Shown here: one piece after another, positions 22,473 to 31,884 of the stretch
Numbering within the stretch: the stretch's first letter is position 1
How the letters are laid out: every line of letters begins with the position of its first letter
Origin: Lacrimispora xylanisolvens
GTDB taxonomy: Bacteria > Bacillota > Clostridia > Lachnospirales > Lachnospiraceae
Direction of reading: 5' to 3'
DNA: 64,000 bases
NCBI RefSeq assembly: GCF_002934545.1
Contig: NZ_PTJA01000001.1
Coordinates: forward strand, 248,001-312,000
The notes under the pieces: model-generated
What the model was told of the DNA's origin: nothing
Database searches by the model: none
The model's input: only the letters and a program-made list of their open reading frames with translations
Program-made: the position numbers and the translations under genes

Positions 22473-23894
22473 ATGGAAAAAGAAAATAAGAAATTAGGGC
22501 TGCTGGCACTGACTGCACTGGTAATCAGCTCTTCTGTCGGGAGCGGAATTTTTGGAATCGCATCAGACATGGCGGCGGGGACAAGCCCGGGAGCGGCCAT
22601 TGCAGCGTGGATCATTTCAGGCGCAGGTGTTCTCATGCTTTGCCTGTCACTGACTAACATCATTAGTAAGAAGCCTGAATTAAGCGGAATTTTCAGCTAT
22701 GCAACAGAAACCTTTGGTCCCTTTGGAGGATTCATCAGCGGGTGGGGATACTGGTTATCTGCATGGCTGGGTAACATTGCCTTCGCCACCATTATGATGA
22801 GCGCACTTAGTTATTTTATTCCTGCACTTGGGAATGGAAATAATCTTCTCTCTATTATTACAGCAAGTATTATTTTATGGATTATGTGTCTGGTCGTAAA
22901 CAGGGGGATTGAAAGTGCTGCATTTTTAAATACCATAATTACCATCTGTAAGCTGGTTCCCCTTTTGCTTTTTGTAATTGCTGCAATAATTGCGTTTAAG
23001 GCTGATATATTTGCTGCCGATTTTTGGGGGACTGTATCAGGAAATTTTTCCCTGAAGGATGTGATGTCTCAGGTAAATTCCAGCATGATGGTGCTTATGT
23101 GGGTATTTGTGGGAATCGAAGGAGCGGCAATGATGGCAGACCGTGCAGAAACAAAAGCAACTGCTGGAAAGGCGACTGTGCTGGGCCTGATAGGGCTTTT
23201 ATGTGTTTATCTTCTTTTGACTCTTTTACCTTATGGGCTGATGAGCCGTGCCCAAATATGCGAATTAAAGCAGCCTGCCATGGCATACCTTCTTTCTTAT
23301 ATTGTAGGTCCATGGGGAGCGGCTTTTATAAATATTGCTATGATTATATCTGTTGCGGGCTGCTGGCTGTCGTGGACCATGCTTCCGGTTGAGACCACAT
23401 TGCTAATGGCACAACAGAATCTTCTTCCAAAGAAATTCGGAGAAGTAAATGACAAGAATGTCCCAACCTTCTCACTGGTTTTTATGACGGTTCTTTCACA
23501 GATTTTTATCTTCACTCTGTTATTTACGAATAAGGCTTATAATTTTGCATATTCACTCTGTACTGCAGCAATTTTCGTAACCTGGATTCTGGTGTGCATA
23601 TATCAGGTAAAGCTCTCTTATATAAATAGAGAAAAAAAGGGAGAAGCCAGACAATTAACAATCGGACTTCTTGGAACTGCCTTTTACGCATGGGCGATTT
23701 GGGCATCCGGAATTGGATATTTTCTTCTTTGCATGCTGGTTTATATAATTGGCATTTTCCTCTATATAAAAGCAGGAAAGGAAAATGGAGTGGAAAAAGT
23801 CTTTTCAAAAAAGGAAAAAGTCGTAATCATGTTCATTCTGATAGGAGCAGCCATATCTGTTTACATGCTGATAACAGGCGCAATTACCGTCTGA
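22473..23894 (+). CDS. arcD: APC-type arginine/ornithine antiporter
   Basis: A 473-residue membrane protein with about 12 helices of the amino acid/polyamine/organocation (APC) superfamily. The N-terminal VISSSVGSGIFGI is the substrate-backbone-binding motif of helix 1, and the overall pattern is of the basic amino acid antiporter group (ArcD). Near arcABC it would exchange arginine for ornithine. The start is set by the SD aggagg; the long upstream extension has none. It is separated from arcA by two regulators and has its own promoter region. Confidence 0.85.
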   Translation: MEKENKKLGLLALTALVISSSVGSGIFGIASDMAAGTSPGAAIAAWIISGAGVLMLCLSLTNIISKKPELSGIFSYATETFGPFGGFISGWGYWLSAWLGNIAFATIMMSALSYFIPALGNGNNLLSIITASIILWIMCLVVNRGIESAAFLNTIITICKLVPLLLFVIAAIIAFKADIFAADFWGTVSGNFSLKDVMSQVNSSMMVLMWVFVGIEGAAMMADRAETKATAGKATVLGLIGLLCVYLLLTLLPYGLMSRAQICELKQPAMAYLLSYIVGPWGAAFINIAMIISVAGCWLSWTMLPVETTLLMAQQNLLPKKFGEVNDKNVPTFSLVFMTVLSQIFIFTLLFTNKAYNFAYSLCTAAIFVTWILVCIYQVKLSYINREKKGEARQLTIGLLGTAFYAWAIWASGIGYFLLCMLVYIIGIFLYIKAGKENGVEKVFSKKEKVVIMFILIGAAISVYMLITGAITV

Positions 23895-23963
23895 TCATTA
23901 ATCTTTTAGCATTCTTCTATTTTCAGAGAAGCCTACTAAATCATGATTAATCAATGGGCTGAA

Positions 23964-23993
23964 TTGACAAAAATTTACTTTTAATGATATGAT
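23964..23993 (+). promoter_or_regulatory. promoter of first membrane LuxR-type regulator
   Basis: Perfect TTGACA (23964-23969), 18-bp spacer and TATGAT (23988-23993), about 80 bases before the start codon. Confidence 0.6.
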
Positions 23994-24074
23994 TCGACAT
24001 AAGGAGAATAATTGGAAACGGTAGCAAAGCAAGGTGTTTCAGAGGAGAAGCAGTATGGATAATGTGAGGTCCAA

Positions 24075-25079
24075 ATGAGTACAACAATTTTTATCTTCGA
24101 CATCGTATTAATTATAATATTTGCCTGTTCCTGTACAATTAATGTAACTGCATACTGCAAAACAAAGCATGTCCGGGAGTTTGAGACCGGCATGCTTATG
24201 TTCTTTTATTGTCTTAATTCCATGATTATTTTCATGTCAGAATTTTTGCTCAAACTGCCTCTTTTTGAAGGAACCTATAATGTATTGACCTATTTCAGCG
24301 TTAAGGTTATATGTGGAATTGCCATAAGTACCCTGTATATGCTTCTCACCGCTTCTTTACTTGAAAAAAAGATCGGTATCCTTCATGCAATCATTATGAT
24401 GCCTTTGATCTGTATAACGGTTTATGTCGGAGATTTAAACGGATCAGTCAGTCAGCACTGGGTATTTTATACAGTACGGCAGATTTATCTGGCATGCTTT
24501 GTTCTTTCTTATTTTATCCGGTATGCTTTTTCGAAAGACAGGGAGTATAAAGTAAGGATCAGGGCATATCGGTTTCTTTTTCTCATAGGCGGCCTGTTTT
24601 CTGTGCTGATTTTTGCGGAAGACAGCATGGTCATCTACCACTTTCAATATGTGATCAATACGTTGAACCTAAAGGTATTTATGGAGCATAATTTAAGTGA
24701 AGACATATTTTTCGTAATCCTGGCAGTGATCGGAGTAAAAAGCGGATTCTCCCAGCTGATTCAGAGAAGAGAACCGGCTGAGATAATGGAGTCCGGAATT
24801 CCTCTTCCTGTTGCGGCAGTCTGTGAGGCTAAGACCCCTTACCCGGAGGATCCTTTTATCAGGACTTATGGATTAAGCAATCGTCAGTGTGATGTACTGT
24901 ATCTTCTGCTGAAGGACAAGACCTATCAGGAAATGGGAAAAGAACTGGGACTGTCTGTGGGGACCGTAAAATTTCATGCCCATGGCATCTATGAAAAAAC
25001 GGATTCCAGAAACCGGTCGGAACTGATTGGTAAATATGAAAAGTTTTATGAAAGCCGGCAGCAGACGACCTTAACCTGA
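24075..25079 (+). CDS. membrane-anchored LuxR-type regulator 1
   Basis: A 334-residue protein with about seven predicted membrane helices in the first 230 residues and a C-terminal LuxR/GerE helix-turn-helix (YGLSNRQCDVLYLLLKDKTY onwards, residues 265-325, with GLSVGTVKFHAHGIYEKT as recognition region). The design suggests a membrane sensor that is itself the transcription factor. The ligand is unknown. It lies between arcD and arcA, and its last 9 bases overlap the end of a convergent gene of the same architecture. Confidence 0.85.
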   Translation: MSTTIFIFDIVLIIIFACSCTINVTAYCKTKHVREFETGMLMFFYCLNSMIIFMSEFLLKLPLFEGTYNVLTYFSVKVICGIAISTLYMLLTASLLEKKIGILHAIIMMPLICITVYVGDLNGSVSQHWVFYTVRQIYLACFVLSYFIRYAFSKDREYKVRIRAYRFLFLIGGLFSVLIFAEDSMVIYHFQYVINTLNLKVFMEHNLSEDIFFVILAVIGVKSGFSQLIQRREPAEIMESGIPLPVAAVCEAKTPYPEDPFIRTYGLSNRQCDVLYLLLKDKTYQEMGKELGLSVGTVKFHAHGIYEKTDSRNRSELIGKYEKFYESRQQTTLT

Positions 25080-26051
25080 CTTCTGCTTTTTTGTGTTCTC
25101 GTAAAGAATATATAATTCCTGCCGGGACTTTGCCCCGGTTTTTTTTAAGAGGTTATGGACATGGGAGCGGACGGTAAAGGACGAGATCAGAAGCTTGGCG
25201 CTGATCTGCTCATCAGTGGTGCGGTTTAACAGTTCCGTAAGGATGGTCTGTTCTCTCAGAGTGAGGGAATAGGCTTTACAAAAAGAATAATAAGAGGCAG
25301 ATTCGGTATCTGGGGAAGTGAAAGATTCCGGCACCTGCTCCTGGGAATTTACAGCAGCTTTGCATGTGTGCAGAGCTGCTGTTTTTCGAAGGAAAAAACA
25401 GATATAAACCAGGGCAGATATGCCAAATAAAAAGTCAATAGAAAAGATACGGCAGAAGGATAGCCTGATGCGGGCAGGGAAAATAAAAATCCTGATATAG
25501 TTTTCAATGATGCCGGAAAGAGAAAAGAGGAAAACGGACCAGAATAGCACAGGACGAAAATCAGAAAAAAGCTTCTTGTTCTGACTGCAGGCCGCCTGAT
25601 TCTTAAGAGCGTAAAAGGAGGAGACTCTGTAAAGTAAGAAAAGGGGGAACAGAGAGCTGTAAAAAAACAAGGTAGTCCTGCTGCTTTTTAAGGTGGGAAT
25701 CAGCAACAGAAGAAAAATGAATATACACAGAATCATGTATTCATAAAATGGAAGCTTTGATGTGTGGTTTAGCTGATAACTCAGGTATAAAAGGCAGATA
25801 GCAGCGGATATGGATATAACCGTATTCCATACAGGCATAGTAAAATAGGCAGCCCGGTAGAACTGACCGAATTCAGGGATAAATTCTGCCATGGCTGCAA
25901 CAAGCTGATTGACGGATAAACAGAGATAGAGTGCGGACAAACAGGCAGAGATGCAGCACCGCTCACTCAAGTAGCGGCAGAAAGCAAGAAGGCTCACTCC
26001 AAAGTATAAAATTAAAAGTATATTGTCGTATAAGTAAAGTAACAGCTTCAT
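25071..26051 (-). CDS. membrane-anchored LuxR-type regulator 2
   Basis: A 326-residue protein with the same layout as its convergent neighbour: seven or so hydrophobic segments, then a LuxR helix-turn-helix (SLTLREQTILTELLNRTTDE and SSFTVRSHVHNLLKKTGAKS). Sequence similarity to regulator 1 is weak outside the HTH, so this is not a recent duplication. The ATG at 26051 is preceded by aaaaggtaatt; the track-length extension upstream has no SD. It is divergent from arcA and may control it through the shared 241-base gap. Confidence 0.83.
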   Translation of the reverse strand: MKLLLYLYDNILLILYFGVSLLAFCRYLSERCCISACLSALYLCLSVNQLVAAMAEFIPEFGQFYRAAYFTMPVWNTVISISAAICLLYLSYQLNHTSKLPFYEYMILCIFIFLLLLIPTLKSSRTTLFFYSSLFPLFLLYRVSSFYALKNQAACSQNKKLFSDFRPVLFWSVFLFSLSGIIENYIRIFIFPARIRLSFCRIFSIDFLFGISALVYICFFLRKTAALHTCKAAVNSQEQVPESFTSPDTESASYYSFCKAYSLTLREQTILTELLNRTTDEQISAKLLISSFTVRSHVHNLLKKTGAKSRQELYILYENTKKQKSG

Positions 26052-26160
26052 AATTACCTTTTGGCTTTTTTCTTCCAGTATAGCAAACTGCAAAGTAGAG
26101 GTCAAGAAAATTGTGCAAAATGTATAAGGTTTAGGCTTGGTTTTGTTCAAAAAGCATAAC

Positions 26161-26178
26161 TATGCATAAAAATAAATG
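26161..26178. promoter_or_regulatory. candidate ARG box before arcA
   Basis: TATGCATAAAAATAAATG resembles the ArgR/AhrC consensus (TNTGAAT-W4-ATTCANW) at most positions, the left half best. It lies about 115 bases before arcA. The promoter itself is not clear; a weak TTGTTC at 26143 with ATAAAA at 26166 overlaps the box. Confidence 0.45.
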
Positions 26179-26292
26179 ATAAAGTTTATTCCAAACCCAA
26201 TTTTTTGATGCTATTCTTTGGAAGACGCCAAGGCTAAGAAGCGGAAGCGTTACAAAATGCCAATGATAAAACATAAAAGGAGGTTATTAAAT

Positions 26293-27531
26293 ATGCAGAG
26301 TATTAATGTAAAAAGTGAAATTGGCCGCTTGAAGAAAGTATTGCTGCACAGACCGGGAAAGGAATTATTAAATCTGACACCAGATACACTGGAGAGGCTT
26401 CTCTTTGATGATATTCCTTTTTTAGAGGCGGCGCAGCAGGAGCATGATGCATTTGCCGAGACATTAAGAAACAATGGCGTAGAGGTATTGTATCTGGAAG
26501 ATGTTATGGCTGAGGTGCTGGATTTAAGCGATGAAATCAGAGATGAGTTCATTAAGCAATGGATCAATGAAGCTGGGATATCCACAGGACTGTATAAAAA
26601 GAAAATCTACGATTATATGATGCAGTTTAAGGATGACAGCAAGGTGCTTGTGCTCAAATCCATGGAAGGCATTGTCCTGAAGGAACTCAATTATACGAAA
26701 AGCGATTCTCTGGTTGACCTTATGAGTGACCCCTCTAAGCTGGTGATTGATCCCATGCCCAATCTGTATTTTACCCGTGATCCATTTGCATGCATTGGTA
26801 ATGGAGTGAGCCTGAACCGGATGTATTCTGTGACCAGGAACCGGGAGACGATTTATGGCGAGTATATTTTCAAATACCATCCCGATTTTAAGGAAAAGGT
26901 TGAAAAATACTATGACCGTTACAATGCATTTCATATTGAAGGCGGAGATATCTTAAATATCAACGATAAGGTTCTTGCTGTGGGAATTTCCCAAAGAACG
27001 GAACCAGATGCACTGGAGCTGCTGGCTAAAAATATTTTTGAGAATGAAAACAGTGCCATCGAGACCATACTCGGGTTTGATATTCCCAACAGCCGCGCGT
27101 TTATGCATCTGGACACGGTATTTACACAGATTGATTACGACAAATTTACGATCCACCCGGGAATTCTTGGACCTCTTCGGATTTATAAGATTGAAAAAGG
27201 AAACTGCAGAGGTGAGATTAAGGTGGAAGTTCAGAATTCTGACCTTGAGACCATTCTTGAGAAAAGCCTGGGCATCGATCAGGTAGAACTGATCAAATGC
27301 GGAGGAGAGGATATGATTGCAGCAGAAAGAGAGCAGTGGAATGACGGCTCCAATACTCTTTGTATCTCTCCGGGAACCATTATCACCTACCAGCGCAATA
27401 CAAAAACCAATGAATTATTGAAACAGCGGGGACTGAAGGTGCTGGAAATTCCAAGTGCAGAGCTGTCCAGGGGCAGAGGCGGCCCCCGTTGCATGAGCAT
27501 GCCGCTGGACCGTGAACCGGTCAATTACTAA
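26293..27531 (+). CDS. arcA: arginine deiminase
   Basis: Hydrolyses arginine to citrulline and ammonia, the first step of the arginine deiminase pathway. At 412 residues it has the normal length. Family motifs [21 protein letters not shown] and [10 protein letters not shown] are present, and the nucleophile is Cys400 in [10 protein letters not shown]. The ATG at 26293 follows aaaaggaggt; the longer frame upstream lacks an SD. arcB follows after 19 bases. Confidence 0.97.
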   Translation: MQSINVKSEIGRLKKVLLHRPGKELLNLTPDTLERLLFDDIPFLEAAQQEHDAFAETLRNNGVEVLYLEDVMAEVLDLSDEIRDEFIKQWINEAGISTGLYKKKIYDYMMQFKDDSKVLVLKSMEGIVLKELNYTKSDSLVDLMSDPSKLVIDPMPNLYFTRDPFACIGNGVSLNRMYSVTRNRETIYGEYIFKYHPDFKEKVEKYYDRYNAFHIEGGDILNINDKVLAVGISQRTEPDALELLAKNIFENENSAIETILGFDIPNSRAFMHLDTVFTQIDYDKFTIHPGILGPLRIYKIEKGNCRGEIKVEVQNSDLETILEKSLGIDQVELIKCGGEDMIAAEREQWNDGSNTLCISPGTIITYQRNTKTNELLKQRGLKVLEIPSAELSRGRGGPRCMSMPLDREPVNY

Positions 27532-27550
27532 GAAAAGAGGAGAAAAAGAA

Positions 27551-28543
27551 ATGGCAGTTAACTTACGAGGCCGAAGCTATTTGAAATTACTGGATTTTAC
27601 ACCGGAGGAAATCCGCTACTTAATTGATCTGGCTAAGAATTTTAAGGATTTAAAGAGGACCAATACTCCCCACAAGTATCTTGAGGGAAAAAATATTGTT
27701 CTCCTATTTGAAAAAACTTCTACAAGAACCCGCTGCTCATTTGAAGTGGCAGGCAACGATCTGGGGATGGGAGTTACCTATCTTGACCCGGGCAGTTCCC
27801 AGATGGGGAAGAAAGAAAGCATTGAGGATACGGCCAGAGTTCTTGGAAGAATGTACGATGGGATTGAATACCGGGGATATAGCCAGGAACTGGTTACCAA
27901 GCTCGCTCAGTATGCTGGAGTACCCGTCTGGAATGGATTAACGGATCAGTTTCACCCCACACAGATGCTCGCAGATCTACTGACCATAGAAGAGCATTTT
28001 GGATTTTTAAAAGGAATAAACTTTACCTTTATGGGTGATGCGAGAAACAATATGGGAAATTCACTGATGGTGGCATGTGCCAAAATGGGACTTAATTTTA
28101 CCGCCTGTGCTCCAAAGGATTTATGGCCGGCTGAAGATCTGGTTGATGTGTGCAAAGGGATTGCAGCAGAGAATCATTGCACCATAACATTAACGGAGGA
28201 TGCACAAGAGGGAACAAAGGGAGCGGATGTTGTCTATACGGATATCTGGGTTTCCATGGGAGAACCGGATTGTGTATGGGAGACACGAATCAAGCTGCTG
28301 AGCCCATATCAGGTAAATGAAAAGATCATGAAGAATGCAGGCAGTCAGGCCATCTTTATGCATTGTCTCCCCTCTTTCCATGATAGAAAAACTACCATCG
28401 GCGAGGATATCTTTCAGAAATTCGGTCTGGCTGAAATGGAAGCAACAGACAAGGTATTTGAAGCAAAATATTCCAAGGTTTTTGATGAGGCAGAAAATCG
28501 TATGCATACCATTAAAGCTGTGATGTATGCAACCCTTTGCTAG
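27551..28543 (+). CDS. arcB: ornithine carbamoyltransferase, catabolic
   Basis: Splits citrulline with phosphate to ornithine and carbamoyl phosphate. At 330 residues it shows the carbamoyl-phosphate motif [20 protein letters not shown], and the ornithine-side HCLPSFHD. The ATG at 27551 follows aagaggaga. Its place between arcA and arcC marks it as the catabolic enzyme. Confidence 0.96.
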   Translation: MAVNLRGRSYLKLLDFTPEEIRYLIDLAKNFKDLKRTNTPHKYLEGKNIVLLFEKTSTRTRCSFEVAGNDLGMGVTYLDPGSSQMGKKESIEDTARVLGRMYDGIEYRGYSQELVTKLAQYAGVPVWNGLTDQFHPTQMLADLLTIEEHFGFLKGINFTFMGDARNNMGNSLMVACAKMGLNFTACAPKDLWPAEDLVDVCKGIAAENHCTITLTEDAQEGTKGADVVYTDIWVSMGEPDCVWETRIKLLSPYQVNEKIMKNAGSQAIFMHCLPSFHDRKTTIGEDIFQKFGLAEMEATDKVFEAKYSKVFDEAENRMHTIKAVMYATLC

Positions 28544-28557
28544 AAAGGCAGGTCAGA

Positions 28558-29496
28558 GTGAAAAGAATTGTAATCGCGCTGGGTGGAAATGCGTTAGGCA
28601 ATACATCGGAAGAACAGCTGGAACGGGTAAGAATTACGGCCAAAGCAGTTGTGGATATAGTGAAGGCAGGATATGAGGTGGTCGTATGTCATGGTAATGG
28701 TCCGCAGGTAGGAATGATAAACCTTGCTTTTGAGAAAGGTCATGAGGCTGGAATCGTACCTGAAATGCATCTTCCTGAGTGTACGGCAATGAGTCAGGGG
28801 TATATCGGCTATCATCTCCAGCAGGCCATTGATCAGGAGCTTGTTAAGAAGCAGATTCAGGATACGGTTGTGATTACCATGCTGACACAGGTGATCGTAG
28901 ACGAAAAGGATCCGGCTTTTAATAATCAGACGAAGCCCATAGGCAGGTATTATGATGAAGCAGAAGCCGGGCGCCTGATGGCGGAAACAGGACAGAAGTA
29001 TGTTGAGGATTCCGGGCGCGGATACCGCCGGGTGGTTGCTTCTCCCCAACCGGTAAGTATCTATGAAAGAATTTCATTAAATACGCTGATCAATGCCCAT
29101 CATGTCGTCATTGCTGGGGGAGGCGGCGGAATTCCTGTAGTGAAAGAGCCGGATGGCTCTTATCATGGAGTTGCCGCAGTGGTTGATAAGGACCTGGCAG
29201 CTGAAAAGCTGGCAGAACTGGTGAATGCAGATGCATTTGTAATACTGACAGCCGTAGATAAGGTCTCCATTCGCTTTGGAAAACCGGATCAGGAGGATCT
29301 TTCCGAAATCACTCTTTCCCAGGCAGAGCAGTACATAAAGGAGGGCCATTTCGCTGCAGGAAGTATGCTTCCAAAGGTAAAAGCTGCTATGAAATTCATA
29401 GAACAGAAAAAGGAGGGCGTATCCATTATCTGTTCTCTGGAAAAGGCTGCAGAGGCTTTAAGCGGTAAAACCGGAACAAGGATTGTCAACAAATAA
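28558..29496 (+). CDS. arcC: carbamate kinase
   Basis: Uses carbamoyl phosphate and ADP to make ATP, the energy-yielding step of the pathway. At 312 residues with the amino-acid-kinase fold it has ALGGNALGN near the start, CHGNGPQVG, and VIAGGGGGIPV. The start codon is GTG at 28558 with SD gaaaggcagg; the frame upstream overlaps arcB and lacks an SD. Confidence 0.96.
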   Translation: MKRIVIALGGNALGNTSEEQLERVRITAKAVVDIVKAGYEVVVCHGNGPQVGMINLAFEKGHEAGIVPEMHLPECTAMSQGYIGYHLQQAIDQELVKKQIQDTVVITMLTQVIVDEKDPAFNNQTKPIGRYYDEAEAGRLMAETGQKYVEDSGRGYRRVVASPQPVSIYERISLNTLINAHHVVIAGGGGGIPVVKEPDGSYHGVAAVVDKDLAAEKLAELVNADAFVILTAVDKVSIRFGKPDQEDLSEITLSQAEQYIKEGHFAAGSMLPKVKAAMKFIEQKKEGVSIICSLEKAAEALSGKTGTRIVNK

Positions 29497-29514
29497 GATC
29501 ATGGAGAAAACAGG

Positions 29515-29548
29515 ATCCCATTTTATTTATATACAGGTAAAATGGGAT
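29515..29548. terminator. inverted repeat after arcC, possible terminator
   Basis: A perfect 11-bp inverted repeat (29515-29525 with 29538-29548) and a 12-base loop, 18 bases after arcC. It is followed by atttccccc rather than a T run, so it may be a weak terminator or an mRNA 3' stabiliser. Confidence 0.45.
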
Positions 29549-29652
29549 ATTTCCCCCAGGTGTATGAATAGAACTACTTATATTATTAGAAAACATATGA
29601 ATATACGAAAGCTTATAAACGTATTACTCAAAATCTGGAAGGATTTGATAAG

Positions 29653-30897
29653 ATGAAGGAGTATATTGAACTGCAGACACAGTTCTGCTCAAAGACAGAT
29701 ATAAAAAAAATATGCACCTTTGATTACGAAATAATCGCGGAAAGAACTTTGCCGTTGTATCACAAAAGTCCGAGATTCATTTTGGTAAGAGAAGGGAAAG
29801 GCAGTATTGAAATAGACAGGGAGCGGTATGAACTAAAATCAGGGATACTGCTTTCCATACTGCCATGGGAGTGTACGCAGATCGTGGATGTGAAAGAAGT
29901 CTTGAGCTTCGAAATTGTTAAATATAATTATGATGTGGTGGCGGAAACGATAAAATCCTCTTCCTCCATGTCAGATCCGGTTTCTGCTTTAAAAAAACTG
30001 GAAGAGACCCCATATGCGTATCTTACGCAGGAAACGAAAGAAGAGGTGGAATATCTGTTTTTTAAGATCAGGGAAGAGGCAGGGGTTGAATCTGTATTGG
30101 ATTTCAGGGAAAGAAGATCCTATGAGGAGATAAATATTATTATGCTGATTTCTTCTTTGATTATCGCATTTTGCCGTGTGATGGATAACCCGAATAAAAA
30201 GTTATGTATGAAAAACGGTTCAAAAGACAACCGGCTGCTGATCCTGCGTTATATCTACATGCATTTGGGAGAAAAAATCACACTGGAGAGAATCGCAAAA
30301 CAATTTTATTTAAGCAGATCATCGGTCCGAATGTACATATTTGAGAAGACAGGACTTGCATTTCATGAACTGGTCAGTGAGATGCGGATTGTGAAGACAA
30401 TCAATTATCTCTTGTATACGGATATGACTCTGGAAGAAATAGCGTCTGTTCTTGGATATGTGGATGCGGCGCATATATCCAAGGTATTTTCCTACCGTAT
30501 GGAAAATAAGATCAGCGATTATCGGAGGACCTACCAAAGGGTTTTGAATATAACTAATATAGAAGAAAAAAAACTGGCTTACCAGCTGGTAGAATATATT
30601 TCCCAAAATTATCAGGATGAAATACAGGCCCTGGAAACGTCAGATAGATTCGGCATTTCCATAGAGGAGATGAACCGCCATTTATTGATGCAGGTAGAAT
30701 GTAATTTTTCTGATTTTGTAAACCGGCTCCGGATTGACAAATCCTGTGAGATGCTTCTTGATACGGATAAATCTATTACTGATATTGCAATAGAGGTGGG
30801 CTATAGTACGGTTAAGACATTTCGCAGGAACTTTATCCAGCTCAGGCATGTCCTGCCCAATGAATTCCGGGCAGCCCAGGCCGTGGTTGTGAACTGA
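29653..30897 (+). CDS. transcriptional regulator with two AraC-type DNA-binding domains
   Basis: A 414-residue protein. An N-terminal cupin-like sensor (about residues 30-100) is followed by a first AraC module (about 195-290, with ITLERIAKQFYLSRSSVRMY) and a second AraC module (about 310-405, with CEMLLDTDKSITDIAIEVG). Most AraC regulators carry only one such module. It follows arcC by about 150 bases and precedes a tRNA-binding-fold gene and an ArgR homologue, so control of arginine catabolism is plausible but unproven. Confidence 0.8.
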   Translation: MKEYIELQTQFCSKTDIKKICTFDYEIIAERTLPLYHKSPRFILVREGKGSIEIDRERYELKSGILLSILPWECTQIVDVKEVLSFEIVKYNYDVVAETIKSSSSMSDPVSALKKLEETPYAYLTQETKEEVEYLFFKIREEAGVESVLDFRERRSYEEINIIMLISSLIIAFCRVMDNPNKKLCMKNGSKDNRLLILRYIYMHLGEKITLERIAKQFYLSRSSVRMYIFEKTGLAFHELVSEMRIVKTINYLLYTDMTLEEIASVLGYVDAAHISKVFSYRMENKISDYRRTYQRVLNITNIEEKKLAYQLVEYISQNYQDEIQALETSDRFGISIEEMNRHLLMQVECNFSDFVNRLRIDKSCEMLLDTDKSITDIAIEVGYSTVKTFRRNFIQLRHVLPNEFRAAQAVVVN

Positions 30898-30918
30898 TGG
30901 GAAAAAGAGAGGGAAAAA

Positions 30919-31263
30919 ATGGAATACCAGAATGAAGAATATGTAACTTGTGATCATCTGATCAAAATGAAATTTAAGGTCGGAAAAATCGTAAAATGTA
31001 CGGAAGTCAACCAGTCGAACCGGCTTTTATGCTTTCAGGTGGAGGTTGGGAATAAGACATGTCAGATCCTGTCCGGACTTAAGGGATATTATAAAACCGA
31101 AGAAGTTATTGGAAAAAAAGTGATGGTTCTGGAAAACGTGAAAACTACCAGGATGGCAGGATTAAAATCGGAAGGGATGCTTATGGTGGCAGAGGATCGG
31201 GAAGGGAAGCTGGCCCTTATGGTTCCTGACCGGGACATGGAAGCCGGAGTTGAGATTATTTAG
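30919..31263 (+). CDS. stand-alone tRNA-binding (EMAPII/MetG C-terminal) OB-fold protein
   Basis: A 114-residue protein made almost only of the OB-fold found at the C-terminus of methionyl-tRNA synthetase and in CsaA/YgjH. Key family features are FKVGKIVKC, QILSGLKGYY, IGKKVMVLENV and the glycine/serine segment GLKSEGMLMVAED. It starts 21 bases after the AraC-type gene and ends 23 bases before the ArgR-type gene, so the three are likely co-transcribed. CsaA-like proteins have been described as chaperones or tRNA binders; the role here is unknown. Confidence 0.8.
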   Translation: MEYQNEEYVTCDHLIKMKFKVGKIVKCTEVNQSNRLLCFQVEVGNKTCQILSGLKGYYKTEEVIGKKVMVLENVKTTRMAGLKSEGMLMVAEDREGKLALMVPDRDMEAGVEII

Positions 31264-31286
31264 GCGCGCAGACAAAGGGGAATGCC

Positions 31287-31751
31287 GTGAATGAATTAGA
31301 AAAAGAGAATGTAAAAAGCAGGCGCCAGAAGAAAATTCTTGAATTGATCAGGAGACAGCCCATCAAAACTCAGACAATGCTTAAGGAATACTTAGGCCCG
31401 GAGGGGATTCATGTGACCCAGGCGACTTTATCCAGGGATATCCGTGAGATGAATCTGATAAAAGGAGTAAATGGGGAAGGATATATTCAAAGCGGGATTA
31501 TTTCCAAACATCAGATTTCCCACAGGCTTTTTGTACTGTTTTCCATGGCAGTCAGGGCAGTGGAGCAGTCAGGAAATGTAGTTGTCATCACCTGCGAGCC
31601 AGGTATGGCGGCCTCTGTCTGTTCGTTTATCGATGAATTGGGCTGGAACGAAATTGTAGGAACCATTGCCGGGAACAATACCATCTTTGTGATCACCAGG
31701 GAAGGGACTTCCTATCAGCTGGCGGAGCAGTTTAGGAATATCAGCAGCTAA
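31287..31751 (+). CDS. argR: ArgR/AhrC-family arginine repressor homologue
   Basis: A 154-residue protein with the ArgR winged helix (residues 10-70, VTQATLSRDIREMNLIK) and the C-terminal hexamerisation/arginine-binding domain. In E. coli ArgR and B. subtilis AhrC the ligand loop reads GT(I/V)xGDDT, and both Asp contact arginine; here the same loop is GTIAGNNTIF, with both changed to Asn. The protein may therefore sense arginine differently, or act as a partner of another ArgR. Start is GTG with SD aaagggg. Confidence 0.88.
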   Translation: MNELEKENVKSRRQKKILELIRRQPIKTQTMLKEYLGPEGIHVTQATLSRDIREMNLIKGVNGEGYIQSGIISKHQISHRLFVLFSMAVRAVEQSGNVVVITCEPGMAASVCSFIDELGWNEIVGTIAGNNTIFVITREGTSYQLAEQFRNISS

Positions 31752-31817
31752 GAAGGGATTTTTGTAAGATGCCAATCGACTTTTTTCCCATTTAACGAAT
31801 GTTTAAGAAAGTTTTCA

Positions 31818-31846
31818 TTGTAGTTTTGTTCATTATTGTTTACAAT
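31818..31846 (+). promoter_or_regulatory. candidate promoter of exported protein gene
   Basis: TTGTAG (31818-31823), 17-bp spacer, TACAAT (31841-31846), about 39 bases before the chosen start. Confidence 0.45.
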
Positions 31847-31884
31847 AAAGAAGATCAAAACTGGGAAAATAAAGGATGTTTTAT

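Noticed and set aside
29515-29548. Hairpin after arcC considered as riboswitch or regulatory RNA
   Set aside because: Simple stem-loop without conserved core; weak terminator or 3' stabiliser is simpler.
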